Shown here: positions 1-6,326 of the stretch, in pieces
Numbering within the stretch: the first letter of the stretch is position 1
Layout of the letters: the number at the start of each line of letters is the position of its first letter
Source of the DNA: Candidatus Pacearchaeota archaeon
Lineage (GTDB): Archaea; Nanobdellota; Nanobdellia; Pacearchaeales; GW2011-AR1
DNA length: 15,187 nucleotides
NCBI GenBank assembly: GCA_014728745.1
Contig: WJLC01000050.1
Coordinates: forward strand, 1-15,187
Direction of reading: 5' to 3'
The notes under the pieces: model-generated
What the model was told of the DNA's origin: nothing
Databases searched by the model: none
Seen by the model: the letters and a program-made list of their open reading frames with translations, nothing else
Position numbers and translations under genes: made by a program

Positions 1-180
1 ATAATAGTCTATTATGGATATCTAACACTTGGGGTTGTTTTCACAACATTGATAATAATGCTTGGACCAGTGTTTGTTTATATTTTTGCTAAAATAATTC
101 TCAAAGAAAAGCTTCAAAAAAGAAATATTATTGCTGCAGCAGTGATTGTTGTATGTGTTATTTATGCTATTTTAGCATAA
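1..180 (+). CDS. EamA/DMT-type transporter, C-terminal fragment
   Basis: The frame is open from the first base to TAA at 178-180 and gives 59 residues; the start lies outside the window. Two hydrophobic helices can be seen, roughly residues 8-33 and 43-59, joined by a short charged segment (KIILKEKLQKRN). The order 'LGPVFVYIFAKIILKEKL', then a basic turn, then a last helix, is what the end of EamA (drug/metabolite transporter superfamily) proteins looks like: a Pro-containing helix, a Lys-Glu-Lys stretch, and a final helix. These are inner-membrane exporters of small molecules. Substrate cannot be inferred. The gene converges on the thermosome gene with only 5 bases between the two stop codons. 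Family call is by pattern only and the fragment is short. Confidence 0.6.
   Translation: MIVYYGYLTLGVVFTTLIIMLGPVFVYIFAKIILKEKLQKRNIIAAAVIVVCVIYAILA
163..179. terminator. Hairpin between convergent genes
   Basis: A perfect 7-bp inverted repeat (TATGCTA, loop TTT, TAGCATA) covers the last codons of the transporter and sits a few bases before the end of the thermosome gene on the other strand. Its place between convergent stops suggests a role in ending or protecting one or both transcripts. Archaeal termination usually depends on T-runs, so the role is inferred. Confidence 0.35.
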
Positions 181-185
181 TTTAA

Positions 186-1823
186 TTAAATTCCTCTACC
201 CATCATTCCTGGAGGCATTCCTGCTCCTCCAGTTACAGATTGCATACTTCCCTGGCTCCTCTTATCTCCTGAAGCAGCAATTACATCATCAATTCTAAGA
301 ATCATTATAGCAACCTCACTTGCAGAATTCAAGGCCTGGCTCTTGATTTTTGTAGGCTCTATAATTCTTCCCTCTAAAACATTTTCAATTTTATTATTAA
401 AAAGATTCAAACCAGCATTTTTTTCACCAGACTCATGCTTAGATTTTAACTCTGTAAGAATATCAATTGGGTCTAAACCAGCATTTTCAGCAAGAGTTGT
501 GGGAATAAATTCCAGTGCAGATGCAAACTCCTCAACAGCCAACTGCTCTCTTCCACTAAGTTCTTGAGAGTATTCCCTAAGCCTTTTTGATAATTCCATC
601 TCAATTGCACCTCCTCCAGGAACAACTAATTTTGTTTTTAATGAAGAAGCAACATCTCCTAAGCCATCTTTTATAGCTCTTTCAATCTCGTCAATAACAT
701 GCTCACTTCCTCCATGAATCAGTATTGTGACAGCCTTTGGATTTTTGCATCCTTTAATATGTGTGAAGTTCTCATCTCCATGTTGAACTTCTTCAACAAT
801 TTTAGATTCTCCTAAGCTAAATGCATCAAGTTCACTAATATTGCTTACAATGCTTCCACTTGTAGCTTTTGCTATTTTTTCCATATCAGACTTAGGCACT
901 CTTCTACAAACATAAATGCCATCTTTAGCAAAAAGATACTGCGCAAAATCATCAACACCTTTTTGGCAGAACACAACATTTGCTCCAGTTGCTTTTACTT
1001 TCTCCACTAGCTTGTTTATTGTTTTCTCTTCTTCATTAAGAAAGTTCTGAAGCTGTTCAGGAGTTGTTACTGAAATTTTAGTATCTATCTCTGGGTTTTT
1101 TAATTCAAGAGGAAAATCAATTAAAGCAATCCTCGCATCCTCTACCTTAGAAGGCATTTCAGAAGATGTTTTTTCTTTGTCCAAAACAATTCCTGAAACT
1201 AATTCAGTCTCTTCAACAGAATCTCCTTTTATTTTTTCAATCTTAATATTATTCAAATTAACTTTTCCCTGTGATTCAACTTGCTTAACAGCATGAACAA
1301 TTATGTCTGAAAGCTTGTCTTTATTTCCCTCAGCTCCTTTGCCAGTCATAGCAGTCATAGCTACTTGCTTAAGAACAGTCTCATCATCAGAAGTTATTCT
1401 CAATGAAACATCTTTCAAAATCTCCTGGGCTTTTTCAGCTGCCATTCTGTAGCCCTTTGTTATTATAGTTGGATGAAGCTTTTGATTAAGCAACTTCTCA
1501 GCATTTTCCAAGAGTTTGCCTGCAATCATCACTGCAGTTGTTGTTCCATCTCCAACCTCACTCTCCTGGGTCTTAGAAATCTCCACCATCATTTTTGCCG
1601 CAGGATGTTCTATCTCCATTTCATCTAAGATTGTGACTCCATCATTAGTTACAATTATGTCATCAGTTGGGCTTACAAGCATCTTATCCATTCCTTTAGG
1701 TCCTAAAGTAGTCTTAATCATCTCAGAAACCATTTTAGCAGCAAGGATATTATTCTTTTGAGCATCCTTGCCCATAATTCTTTGAATATCTTCTGGCATT
1801 AGAACAACTGGTTTTTCTCCCAT
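186..1823 (-). CDS. thsA: Thermosome subunit (group II chaperonin)
   Basis: A 545-residue cytosolic ATP-dependent chaperonin subunit, full length for the family; subunits form a double-ring folding chamber with a built-in lid. Visible signatures are LGPKGMDK (40-47), TNDGVTIL (59-66) and the nucleotide-binding GDGTTT (91-96) in the equatorial domain. The second equatorial half carries VVPGGGAIE in the last third of the protein, and the C-terminus is the usual flexible Gly/Met-rich tail (GGAGMPPGMMGRGI). The start is supported by a TATA box centred about 25 nt upstream, giving an essentially leaderless mRNA. It stands alone, convergent with the transporter and divergent from the CBS protein. 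The family call is certain; which paralog (alpha, beta) it is cannot be told, so the symbol is generic. Confidence 0.98.
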   Translation of the reverse strand: MGEKPVVLMPEDIQRIMGKDAQKNNILAAKMVSEMIKTTLGPKGMDKMLVSPTDDIIVTNDGVTILDEMEIEHPAAKMMVEISKTQESEVGDGTTTAVMIAGKLLENAEKLLNQKLHPTIITKGYRMAAEKAQEILKDVSLRITSDDETVLKQVAMTAMTGKGAEGNKDKLSDIIVHAVKQVESQGKVNLNNIKIEKIKGDSVEETELVSGIVLDKEKTSSEMPSKVEDARIALIDFPLELKNPEIDTKISVTTPEQLQNFLNEEEKTINKLVEKVKATGANVVFCQKGVDDFAQYLFAKDGIYVCRRVPKSDMEKIAKATSGSIVSNISELDAFSLGESKIVEEVQHGDENFTHIKGCKNPKAVTILIHGGSEHVIDEIERAIKDGLGDVASSLKTKLVVPGGGAIEMELSKRLREYSQELSGREQLAVEEFASALEFIPTTLAENAGLDPIDILTELKSKHESGEKNAGLNLFNNKIENVLEGRIIEPTKIKSQALNSASEVAIMILRIDDVIAASGDKRSQGSMQSVTGGAGMPPGMMGRGI

Positions 1824-1844
1824 ATGGAAAAATCTTCAAGAACT

Positions 1845-1852
1845 TATTTAAA
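1845..1852 (-). promoter_or_regulatory. TATA box of thermosome gene
   Basis: On the minus strand this reads TTTAAATA, centred 25 nt before the thermosome ATG, the spacing expected if transcription starts at or next to the start codon. Confidence 0.75.
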
Positions 1853-1893
1853 CATTATTATAATGAAAAGTAATTGTCCTATCTCAAACAATA

Positions 1894-1901
1894 TTTATAA
1901 G
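1894..1901 (+). promoter_or_regulatory. TATA box of CBS/zinc-ribbon gene
   Basis: TTTATAAG is centred 25 nt before the ATG at 1923. There is no Shine-Dalgarno motif before the start, in line with a leaderless mRNA. Confidence 0.75.
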
Positions 1902-1922
1902 CAAATTTCTCTATAAAAAAAT

Positions 1923-2480
1923 ATGAAAACAATCCTAGTTGCAGACATAATGACTCGTAATCCATACACAATCAAGCCAGAAACAGATCTTTTAACATGC
2001 GCTAAAACCATGATTAAGAAAAGAGTTGGAACCTTGCTTCTTGTTGATAAAAAAAAGCTCTGCGGTATTATATCAGAAAAAGATATTTTATGGGCTTTGA
2101 TAAAAAAGAGCAGAAAGCACTTATCTAAAATAAGAGCAATTGACATCTCTCCTAGAAAAATAGCAACTATTTCCCCCTTAAAAACATTAAAATACGCAAT
2201 TAATAAAATAAAAAAAGTAAAAAAATCTATGCTTCCTGTTCTCCATCATGGAGAGTTAGTGGGTCTTATAACTTTGAAAGACATATTCAAATACAATCCT
2301 GATTTATTCCCTGAAATGAGTGAATTTCACAGAATAAAAGAATGGGATGAGAAAGTTAAAAGAATTGAAAAAGCAAAAGAAAGGCAATTTACAGAAGGTG
2401 TCTGCGAAGAATGTGGAAATTTTGATTTTCTTTATCATGAGGATGGTCTGCTAATTTGCAATTCCTGTAGGAAAAAGTAA
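1923..2480 (+). CDS. CBS-pair protein with C-terminal zinc ribbon
   Basis: 185 residues. Two CBS motifs are visible: the first (about 5-60) begins with IMTRNPYTIKP and ends in LCGIISEKDIL; the second (about 72-125) runs from DISPRKIATISP to LVGLITLKDIF. Such pairs form a Bateman module that binds adenine nucleotides such as AMP, ATP or SAM and acts as a sensor. After a basic helical linker there is a zinc ribbon with C161-x2-C164 and C179-x2-C182 (CEEC...CNSC). CBS plus zinc ribbon is a known archaeal combination, but partner and target are not established; a regulatory, ligand-sensing role is inferred. It is transcribed alone, divergently from the thermosome. No catalytic domain is present. 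Confidence 0.9.
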   Translation: MKTILVADIMTRNPYTIKPETDLLTCAKTMIKKRVGTLLLVDKKKLCGIISEKDILWALIKKSRKHLSKIRAIDISPRKIATISPLKTLKYAINKIKKVKKSMLPVLHHGELVGLITLKDIFKYNPDLFPEMSEFHRIKEWDEKVKRIEKAKERQFTEGVCEECGNFDFLYHEDGLLICNSCRKK

Positions 2481-2502
2481 GTAAATAGTGCATAAGAAAA
2501 AC

Positions 2503-2512
2503 TATTTAAATA
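2503..2512 (+). promoter_or_regulatory. TATA box upstream of conserved hypothetical
   Basis: TATTTAAATA with an A-rich stretch before it. It lies about 69 nt before the next ATG, so unlike most genes here this mRNA would carry a leader of roughly 40-45 nt without an obvious Shine-Dalgarno motif. Confidence 0.55.
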
Positions 2513-2576
2513 AGATTTCTCTATTTTAATTATAGCAAGGATTAAAAACAATAAAACTAAACAATTAATATAAAAG

Positions 2577-3080
2577 ATGACAGAAAAAGAGACAATCTTC
2601 TCAAGCAGCTTAAAATACCAGGGTATCTGGAACTTTTCAGATTTGTATCAATTTGCCTATGACTGGCTTGTTGAAGAATTTGATTTATGGTTAACAGAAG
2701 GCAAGTATGTTGAGAAATTAAAAGGCGATTCTAAAAATGTTGATATTGAATGGGAAGGAGTAAGAAAAGTAACTGATTATTTTATGTATCAGGTCAAGAT
2801 TAAGTTTCGGATAATAGCTTTGCAAAAAGTAGAGGTCGAAAGAAACGGCATCAAGGAAAAAACCAATAAGGGTTCTGTTAAAATATCTGTTAAGGGTGTT
2901 TTGCAAAGAGATTACCAAGGCAAATTTGAAAGTGGTGCTATTAGAAAATTCATGAGAAGTTTATATGAAAAATGGATTATTCCTTCTAGAATAGAGGATT
3001 ATGAAGAAAAATTAGCAGATAAATGCGATGAATTCCTTGCACAAGTCAAAGCTTACCTTGACTTAGAAGGAAAAAGATAA
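2577..3080 (+). CDS. Conserved DPANN-type hypothetical protein
   Basis: A 167-residue soluble protein with no signal peptide or membrane helix. It starts after an in-frame TAA that directly precedes the codon before the ATG, so the start cannot lie upstream. The N-terminal part has the pattern YQGIWNFSDLYQFAYDWL, the middle is a run of alternating charged and hydrophobic beta-like segments (VRKVTDYFMYQVKIKFRI, KGSVKISVKGVL), and the end is helical (FMRSLYEKWIIPSRIEDYEEKL...). From memory, proteins of this size and pattern recur in Pacearchaeota and Woesearchaeota genomes as uncharacterised proteins. No known catalytic motif is seen and no function is proposed. Probably transcribed alone; the next gene has its own promoter. 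Confidence 0.8.
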   Translation: MTEKETIFSSSLKYQGIWNFSDLYQFAYDWLVEEFDLWLTEGKYVEKLKGDSKNVDIEWEGVRKVTDYFMYQVKIKFRIIALQKVEVERNGIKEKTNKGSVKISVKGVLQRDYQGKFESGAIRKFMRSLYEKWIIPSRIEDYEEKLADKCDEFLAQVKAYLDLEGKR

Positions 3081-3101
3081 TAAGAAAACACAATTCTAAC
3101 A

Positions 3102-3120
3102 CCGAAATCCTTAAATATAA
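3102..3120 (+). promoter_or_regulatory. BRE and TATA box of Ig-like surface protein gene
   Basis: CCGAAAT (3102-3108) is followed at once by CTTAAATATAA, centred about 24 nt before the ATG at 3139. CCGAAA upstream of TATA is a textbook-like TFB recognition element. The same CCGAAAT-x-CTTA arrangement precedes the 30-aa acidic gene at 7745-7761. Confidence 0.75.
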
Positions 3121-3138
3121 ATCCCCTTACAATTTTAT

Positions 3139-4557
3139 ATGAGAATCATGAAAAAGTTGTCTATATCAGTAATATTAATGTTTTTAGTAGTATTATTTGT
3201 ATTGCCAGGAGTTTTAGCAATAAATGTTTCAATTGAAAAATTAGCTACTTCTGAAGATACTATTGTGAAAGGACTTAATCAACCTGCTATTATTGATTTA
3301 AAGGTTACAAATAATGGGGTAGATGATGAATTTCTGTTTTATAATCTTCTTGGATTTGTGATGAAGCCAGAAAAACCAGTTGAAATTGATTCTCATGATG
3401 CAAAGACTGTGCAATTGACAATATACCCTAGAAAAGATTTAGATGTTAAGAATTATTTTAATATGCAGTATTTTGTAAGAGCAGAGAGTGATGAGTCAGA
3501 GATAGAGAAAAAAGCCACAATAAAGATAATTGAATTACAAGATGCTTTTGAAATTGGCTCAGGAGAGATAGACCCTGAATCAAATTCAATAGATGTTTAC
3601 ATTCATAACAAAGAAAAAATATCTTTTGAAGATTTGAATGTTAAATTCACTTCTCAATTTTTTGAGCTTGAAGAAACAATTAATCTAAATGCTAATCAAA
3701 GAAAAGACTTCACAATTGAGTTGAATAAAGAAGACTTTGATGAACTAACAGCAGGATTCTACACACTACATGCAAAAGTAGGAATAGAGAATGTGAGCGC
3801 AGAAATAGAAGGCACAATCAAATTTGCAGAAAAGAACATTGTAGAAACAACTGAAAAAGATTGGGGGCTTGTTGTAAGTACAAAATCAATCAAAAAAACA
3901 AATGAGGGCAATATAATTGAGGAAACAAGCACAACAGTTACTAAAAACATAATCTCAAGGCTTTTTACAAGCTTTCAACCAAAACCAGACATAGTTGAAA
4001 GAAAAGGTCTTGGAATTGTTTACACTTGGAATCAAGAAATAAAACCAGGCAAGAGTTCAGAAATTCTAGTAAAGACTAATTGGCTGTATCCTTTTTTAAT
4101 AATAATTCTTATTGTTGTTATTGTTGTGCTAGTTAAGAAATACAAAGACACTGATGTACAAGTAAGAAAAAGAGTTAAGTTTGTGAGAGCAAAAGGCGGA
4201 GAGTTTGCATTAAAAGTAACACTTCATGTTTACGCAAAGAATTATGTTGAGAGAATAAACATTGTTGACAGGCTGCCTCCTTTAATGAAAGTGTACAAAA
4301 GATTCGGAGGAGAAAAGCCTTCAAGAGTAAACCAAGAAGCTAGAATAATTGAGTGGGACTTTGAAAAGTTTGAGCCAGGTGAAGTAAGAACATTATCATA
4401 CATAATATATTCAAAAGATGTTGGAGTTACAGGCAGATTTGCACTGCCTTCTGCAGCTGCAATATATCAAAGGCTTGGAAAAGTAAAAGAATCTACATCA
4501 AACAAAGCTTTTTTTGTTTCAGAACAAAAAGCAAAAGACGATGACATTAATGTTTAA
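3139..4557 (+). CDS. Signal-peptide, Ig-like, single-pass membrane protein
   Basis: 472 residues. A signal peptide is clear at 1-27 (MRIMKKLS, hydrophobic core, GVLA). Residues 28-310 are beta-rich Ig-like material (VTNNGVDDEFLFYNLLGF resembles CARDB/NPCBM-like folds). A strong transmembrane helix spans about 315-337 (WLYPFLIIILIVVIVVLV), followed by KKYKDT. The last 130 residues form another beta-rich domain with a DUF11-like look (YVERINIVDRLPPLMKVY... WDFEKFEPGEVRTLSYIIYS). By the positive-inside rule the C-domain should be cytosolic. The family is typical of DPANN envelopes but has no known function; S-layer-associated or cell-surface scaffold is a guess. ATG 3139 is preferred over ATG 3148 because it fits the leaderless TATA spacing. 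Confidence 0.8.
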   Translation: MRIMKKLSISVILMFLVVLFVLPGVLAINVSIEKLATSEDTIVKGLNQPAIIDLKVTNNGVDDEFLFYNLLGFVMKPEKPVEIDSHDAKTVQLTIYPRKDLDVKNYFNMQYFVRAESDESEIEKKATIKIIELQDAFEIGSGEIDPESNSIDVYIHNKEKISFEDLNVKFTSQFFELEETINLNANQRKDFTIELNKEDFDELTAGFYTLHAKVGIENVSAEIEGTIKFAEKNIVETTEKDWGLVVSTKSIKKTNEGNIIEETSTTVTKNIISRLFTSFQPKPDIVERKGLGIVYTWNQEIKPGKSSEILVKTNWLYPFLIIILIVVIVVLVKKYKDTDVQVRKRVKFVRAKGGEFALKVTLHVYAKNYVERINIVDRLPPLMKVYKRFGGEKPSRVNQEARIIEWDFEKFEPGEVRTLSYIIYSKDVGVTGRFALPSAAAIYQRLGKVKESTSNKAFFVSEQKAKDDDINV

Positions 4558-4611
4558 ATAAAAATTCCAGAGTTATTATTGATTATTTGTTATTCTAAAT
4601 CATAATAAAGA

Positions 4612-4619
4612 TTATATAC
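4612..4619 (+). promoter_or_regulatory. TATA box of HAD hydrolase gene
   Basis: TTATATAC, centred 24 nt before the ATG at 4640; leaderless spacing. Confidence 0.65.
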
Positions 4620-4639
4620 TAAAACTAACCTTTTTTTTA

Positions 4640-5344
4640 ATGGCAAAAGAATTCATGGTATTTTATGATTTGGATGGAACCTTGGTTGACTCAATTCCCT
4701 CACATATGAAATTTCTTAGAGATATGAATAAAAGATTTAATTGCAAATTAAGTCTTCCAGACCCTCACAACAGAGAGGCTTGCAAGGATTTTTTTGACAC
4801 ATCTACATTAAGAAACTTCATAAAAAAAGCAGGATTTCCAGAAGAGTTTTTAGAAGAAATTGCAATACGTTACAAAGAGGATTTTAAGATGAGCAATCAT
4901 TATCACATGGAATTCTTTGATGGTGTTGAAAGTATGATCAAGAACCTAGGTAAAAAGGGAATTGGGCAGGGAATTCTTACTTCTAATTCAATAGACAAAT
5001 ACAATGGGCTTTTTGATAAAAAAGAAGCTTTCAAATATCTTTACCCAATAATAGATAGAATTCAATTAGATTCAACTTATTCTGGAAGAAAATCTTCTTA
5101 CTTAAACTTTCATAGAGGAAATAACTTTTTGCTTCCAGGTGAAATGGTTTATGTTGGAGATACAATAAATGACTATCATGAATCTATTGAGGCGGAAGTG
5201 CCATTCATAGGAGTAACTTACGGGTTTCAATTAGACAAAAGCCAAAAAAATCATGTGCCTTTTCCTCTTGTAGACAATATTAAAGATCTTGAAAAAAAGA
5301 TAATTGAGATAAGTGGGATTAGTGAAGTTAGTGAGACTACTTGA
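4640..5344 (+). CDS. HAD-superfamily hydrolase (phosphatase-like)
   Basis: 234 residues, full length for a subfamily I HAD phosphatase. All four motifs are visible: motif I FYDLDGTLVDS with the nucleophile D10 and acid/base D12; motif II ILTSNS (T114 or S115); motif III K151 in SGRKSS; motif IV VGDTINDYHES with D174 and D178 for magnesium. Residues 20-100 make a helical cap of the phosphoglycolate-phosphatase type. The enzyme should remove phosphate from a small phosphorylated metabolite in the cytosol. The real substrate cannot be deduced from sequence; phosphoglycolate phosphatase is only the nearest textbook relative. It is a single-gene unit with its own TATA box. Confidence 0.92.
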   Translation: MAKEFMVFYDLDGTLVDSIPSHMKFLRDMNKRFNCKLSLPDPHNREACKDFFDTSTLRNFIKKAGFPEEFLEEIAIRYKEDFKMSNHYHMEFFDGVESMIKNLGKKGIGQGILTSNSIDKYNGLFDKKEAFKYLYPIIDRIQLDSTYSGRKSSYLNFHRGNNFLLPGEMVYVGDTINDYHESIEAEVPFIGVTYGFQLDKSQKNHVPFPLVDNIKDLEKKIIEISGISEVSETT

Positions 5345-5484
5345 TTTAGTTTTTGTTAAATAAAACTCTAATAATGCCTATAAAACTATAAGAAATACTT
5401 TATTTTCTAAACAATAACTTTAAAAGATAAGGATATCTATTAAGATAATAAGCTTGTGCAGGAGCTTAGGTTTCTGTTTTCAAG

Positions 5485-5492
5485 TTTATAAC
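5485..5492 (+). promoter_or_regulatory. TATA box of tRNA-Tyr gene
   Basis: TTTATAAC lies centred 25-26 nt before the mature tRNA 5' end at 5514, so transcription would start at or just before the tRNA. Confidence 0.7.
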
Positions 5493-5513
5493 ACAAACAT
5501 AGGGGATTTATAT

Positions 5514-5696
5514 CCCTCCATAGCTCAGCGGTTAGAGCGCCTGGCTGTAGATAGTAATTATCTAGGGTGGAGATTCCATAAACAAAACAGGATAACTATG
5601 AAGCCTGATAAGTCAGAGATTGAATGGGTTAAGATTTAGAAAAAAATCATGCTAATAGCACCCGGGAGATCCCAAGTTCGAATCTTGGTGGAGGGA
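5514..5696 (+). tRNA. tRNA-Tyr (GTA) with a 110-nt intron
   Basis: Exons 5514-5550 and 5661-5696 give a 73-nt mature tRNA. The acceptor CCCTCCA pairs with TGGAGGG (5689-5695), leaving A73 at 5696; CCA is not encoded. The D arm is GCTC/GAGC (5523-5538), the anticodon stem CCTGG/CCGGG (5540-5544 and 5662-5666, one G-U), the anticodon GTA at 5547-5549, and the T arm CCAAG/CTTGG with loop TTCGAAT. C1-G72, A73 and GUA are the known identity elements of archaeal tRNA-Tyr. With the intron placed after position 37, position 38 is C rather than the more usual A. Confidence 0.95.
5551..5660 (+). other. tRNA-Tyr intron with bulge-helix-bulge junction
   Basis: Inserted at the canonical 37/38 site. The splice motif can be folded by hand: exon C32-T-G-T35 pairs with intron ATAG (5655-5658); the 5' bulge is A36, G37 and A5551; the 3' bulge is C5659, A5660 and C5661; the outer intron helix pairs TAGTA (5552-5556) with TGCTA (5650-5654). 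This is the substrate of the archaeal splicing endonuclease. At 110 nt it is long for an archaeal tRNA intron. No endonuclease reading frame fits inside, and no convincing C/D-box pair was found. Confidence 0.88.
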
Positions 5697-5703
5697 TTTT
5701 TAC

Positions 5704-5735
5704 AGGGGCTTTATGCCCCTATTTAATTTTTAATT
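5704..5735 (+). terminator. Hairpin plus T-rich terminator after tRNA-Tyr
   Basis: A 6-bp GC-rich stem, AGGGGC (5704-5709) and GCCCCT (5715-5720) with a TTTAT loop, is followed by T-rich sequence. A T-run also directly follows the tRNA (5697-5701). The strong hairpin is unlike the surrounding AT-rich DNA; archaea mostly need only T-runs. Confidence 0.6.
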
Positions 5736-5800
5736 CTTAAGAAGTTTATTTTTTTCTAATATCCTAATTTTAATTTTATCCTATTTTTATTTCAGATAAT

Positions 5801-5810
5801 TTTATTAAAA
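5801..5810 (+). promoter_or_regulatory. TATA box of 59-aa zinc-ribbon gene
   Basis: TTTATTAAAA, centred about 25 nt before the ATG at 5830, supporting that start and a leaderless mRNA. Confidence 0.55.
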
Positions 5811-5829
5811 TGCATTTCTTTAAGCTATT

Positions 5830-6009
5830 ATGCCAAAGAAAAAACCAAGGCAGAAATGCCCTCATTGCAACAGCACAAGAATCACTTTCAATGACAAAGA
5901 AGAAATGCATTGCAAAAAATGTGGGTTTGTTAATTCTAAATCTAAAGAAACTAAGTTAATTGGGTTTAAAGAAGCAGGAAAAGCAGATGATCAAAGGCAA
6001 ATAGAGTGA
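5830..6009 (+). CDS. Small zinc-ribbon protein (59 aa)
   Basis: The frame ATG 5830 to TGA 6007-6009 gives 59 residues. A basic N-terminus (MPKKKPRQK) leads into a zinc ribbon with C10-x2-C13 (CPHC) and C28-x2-C31 (CKKC), 14 residues apart, followed by GFV and a charged tail. The spacing resembles TFIIB/TFS-like ribbons, but no neighbouring domain is present, so it is not TFB itself. A nucleic-acid or protein-binding role is inferred from the basic start and ribbon fold. The ATG fits the leaderless TATA distance. It is a single-gene unit downstream of tRNA-Tyr. No specific family is recognised. Confidence 0.8.
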   Translation: MPKKKPRQKCPHCNSTRITFNDKEEMHCKKCGFVNSKSKETKLIGFKEAGKADDQRQIE

Positions 6010-6070
6010 CTTTACCTTGTACTTTAATTTGTACTTTACTTGACATTACCTGACTTTATTTAAGACAATG

Positions 6071-6229
6071 TTAATCCCCCCATCCAAAAACAATTCCTGA
6101 TATAACTGCTGTTAGCCATGCCAAAAGCATTAGGCTCAAACCTATTAAAAAAGAGATTTTATTGAATATTAAAATAAACATAACTCCTACTGCCATAAGT
6201 AGTGTTTGAACAATTGACAAAAGCCTCAT
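6071..6229 (-). CDS. Small two-helix membrane protein (52 aa)
   Basis: On the minus strand, ATG at 6229-6227 to TAA at 6073-6071 encodes 52 residues. Two hydrophobic segments are visible, about 3-22 (LLSIVQTLLMAVGVMFILIF) and 25-49, separated by a short NKIS turn; the end is WGD. It has no soluble domain and is not recognised. A TATA-like TTATTAAT (6257-6264 on the same strand) lies about 31 nt upstream. It is divergent from the flippase-like gene, sharing a 97-bp intergenic region. The open frame, membrane pattern and promoter support a real gene, but there is no homology evidence. Confidence 0.62.
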   Translation of the reverse strand: MRLLSIVQTLLMAVGVMFILIFNKISFLIGLSLMLLAWLTAVISGIVFGWGD

Positions 6230-6256
6230 TTTCACTAATTATTGCAAGAAAAAGAG

Positions 6257-6264
6257 ATTAATAA
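6257..6264 (-). promoter_or_regulatory. TATA-like box of 52-aa membrane protein gene
   Basis: Reads TTATTAAT on the minus strand, about 31 nt before the ATG. Confidence 0.4.
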
Positions 6265-6289
6265 GCATTATTGCATTAAAACAGCAGAA

Positions 6290-6297
6290 TTTTAAAG
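6290..6297 (+). promoter_or_regulatory. TATA box of flippase-like gene
   Basis: TTTTAAAG preceded by CAGAA, centred about 33 nt before ATG 6327, which would leave a leader of under 10 nt. Confidence 0.5.
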
Positions 6298-6326
6298 GCT
6301 TTTACTCATTTATTTATTGTTAGAAA

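Noticed and set aside
343..1761. Plus-strand frames antisense to the thermosome gene (343-567, 1516-1761)
   Set aside because: The thermosome call is certain, and these frames are codon shadows without their own promoter or recognisable protein.
5345..5484. Possible small RNA upstream of tRNA-Tyr (TATA-like CTTTAAAAG near 5418, AAGCT/AGCTT stem near 5450)
   Set aside because: The stem is only 5 bp and the promoter match is weak; AT-rich DNA gives such matches by chance. Nothing else is seen in this gap.
5454..5639. 61-aa plus-strand frame covering the tRNA and its intron
   Set aside because: It runs through the tRNA-Tyr first exon and intron; the tRNA structure and splice motif explain this DNA fully.
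5562..5649. Possible C/D-box guide RNA inside the tRNA intron
   Set aside because: A CTGA and a TATGAAG-like string exist, but their spacing is too short and no proper C and D box pair with terminal stem could be found.
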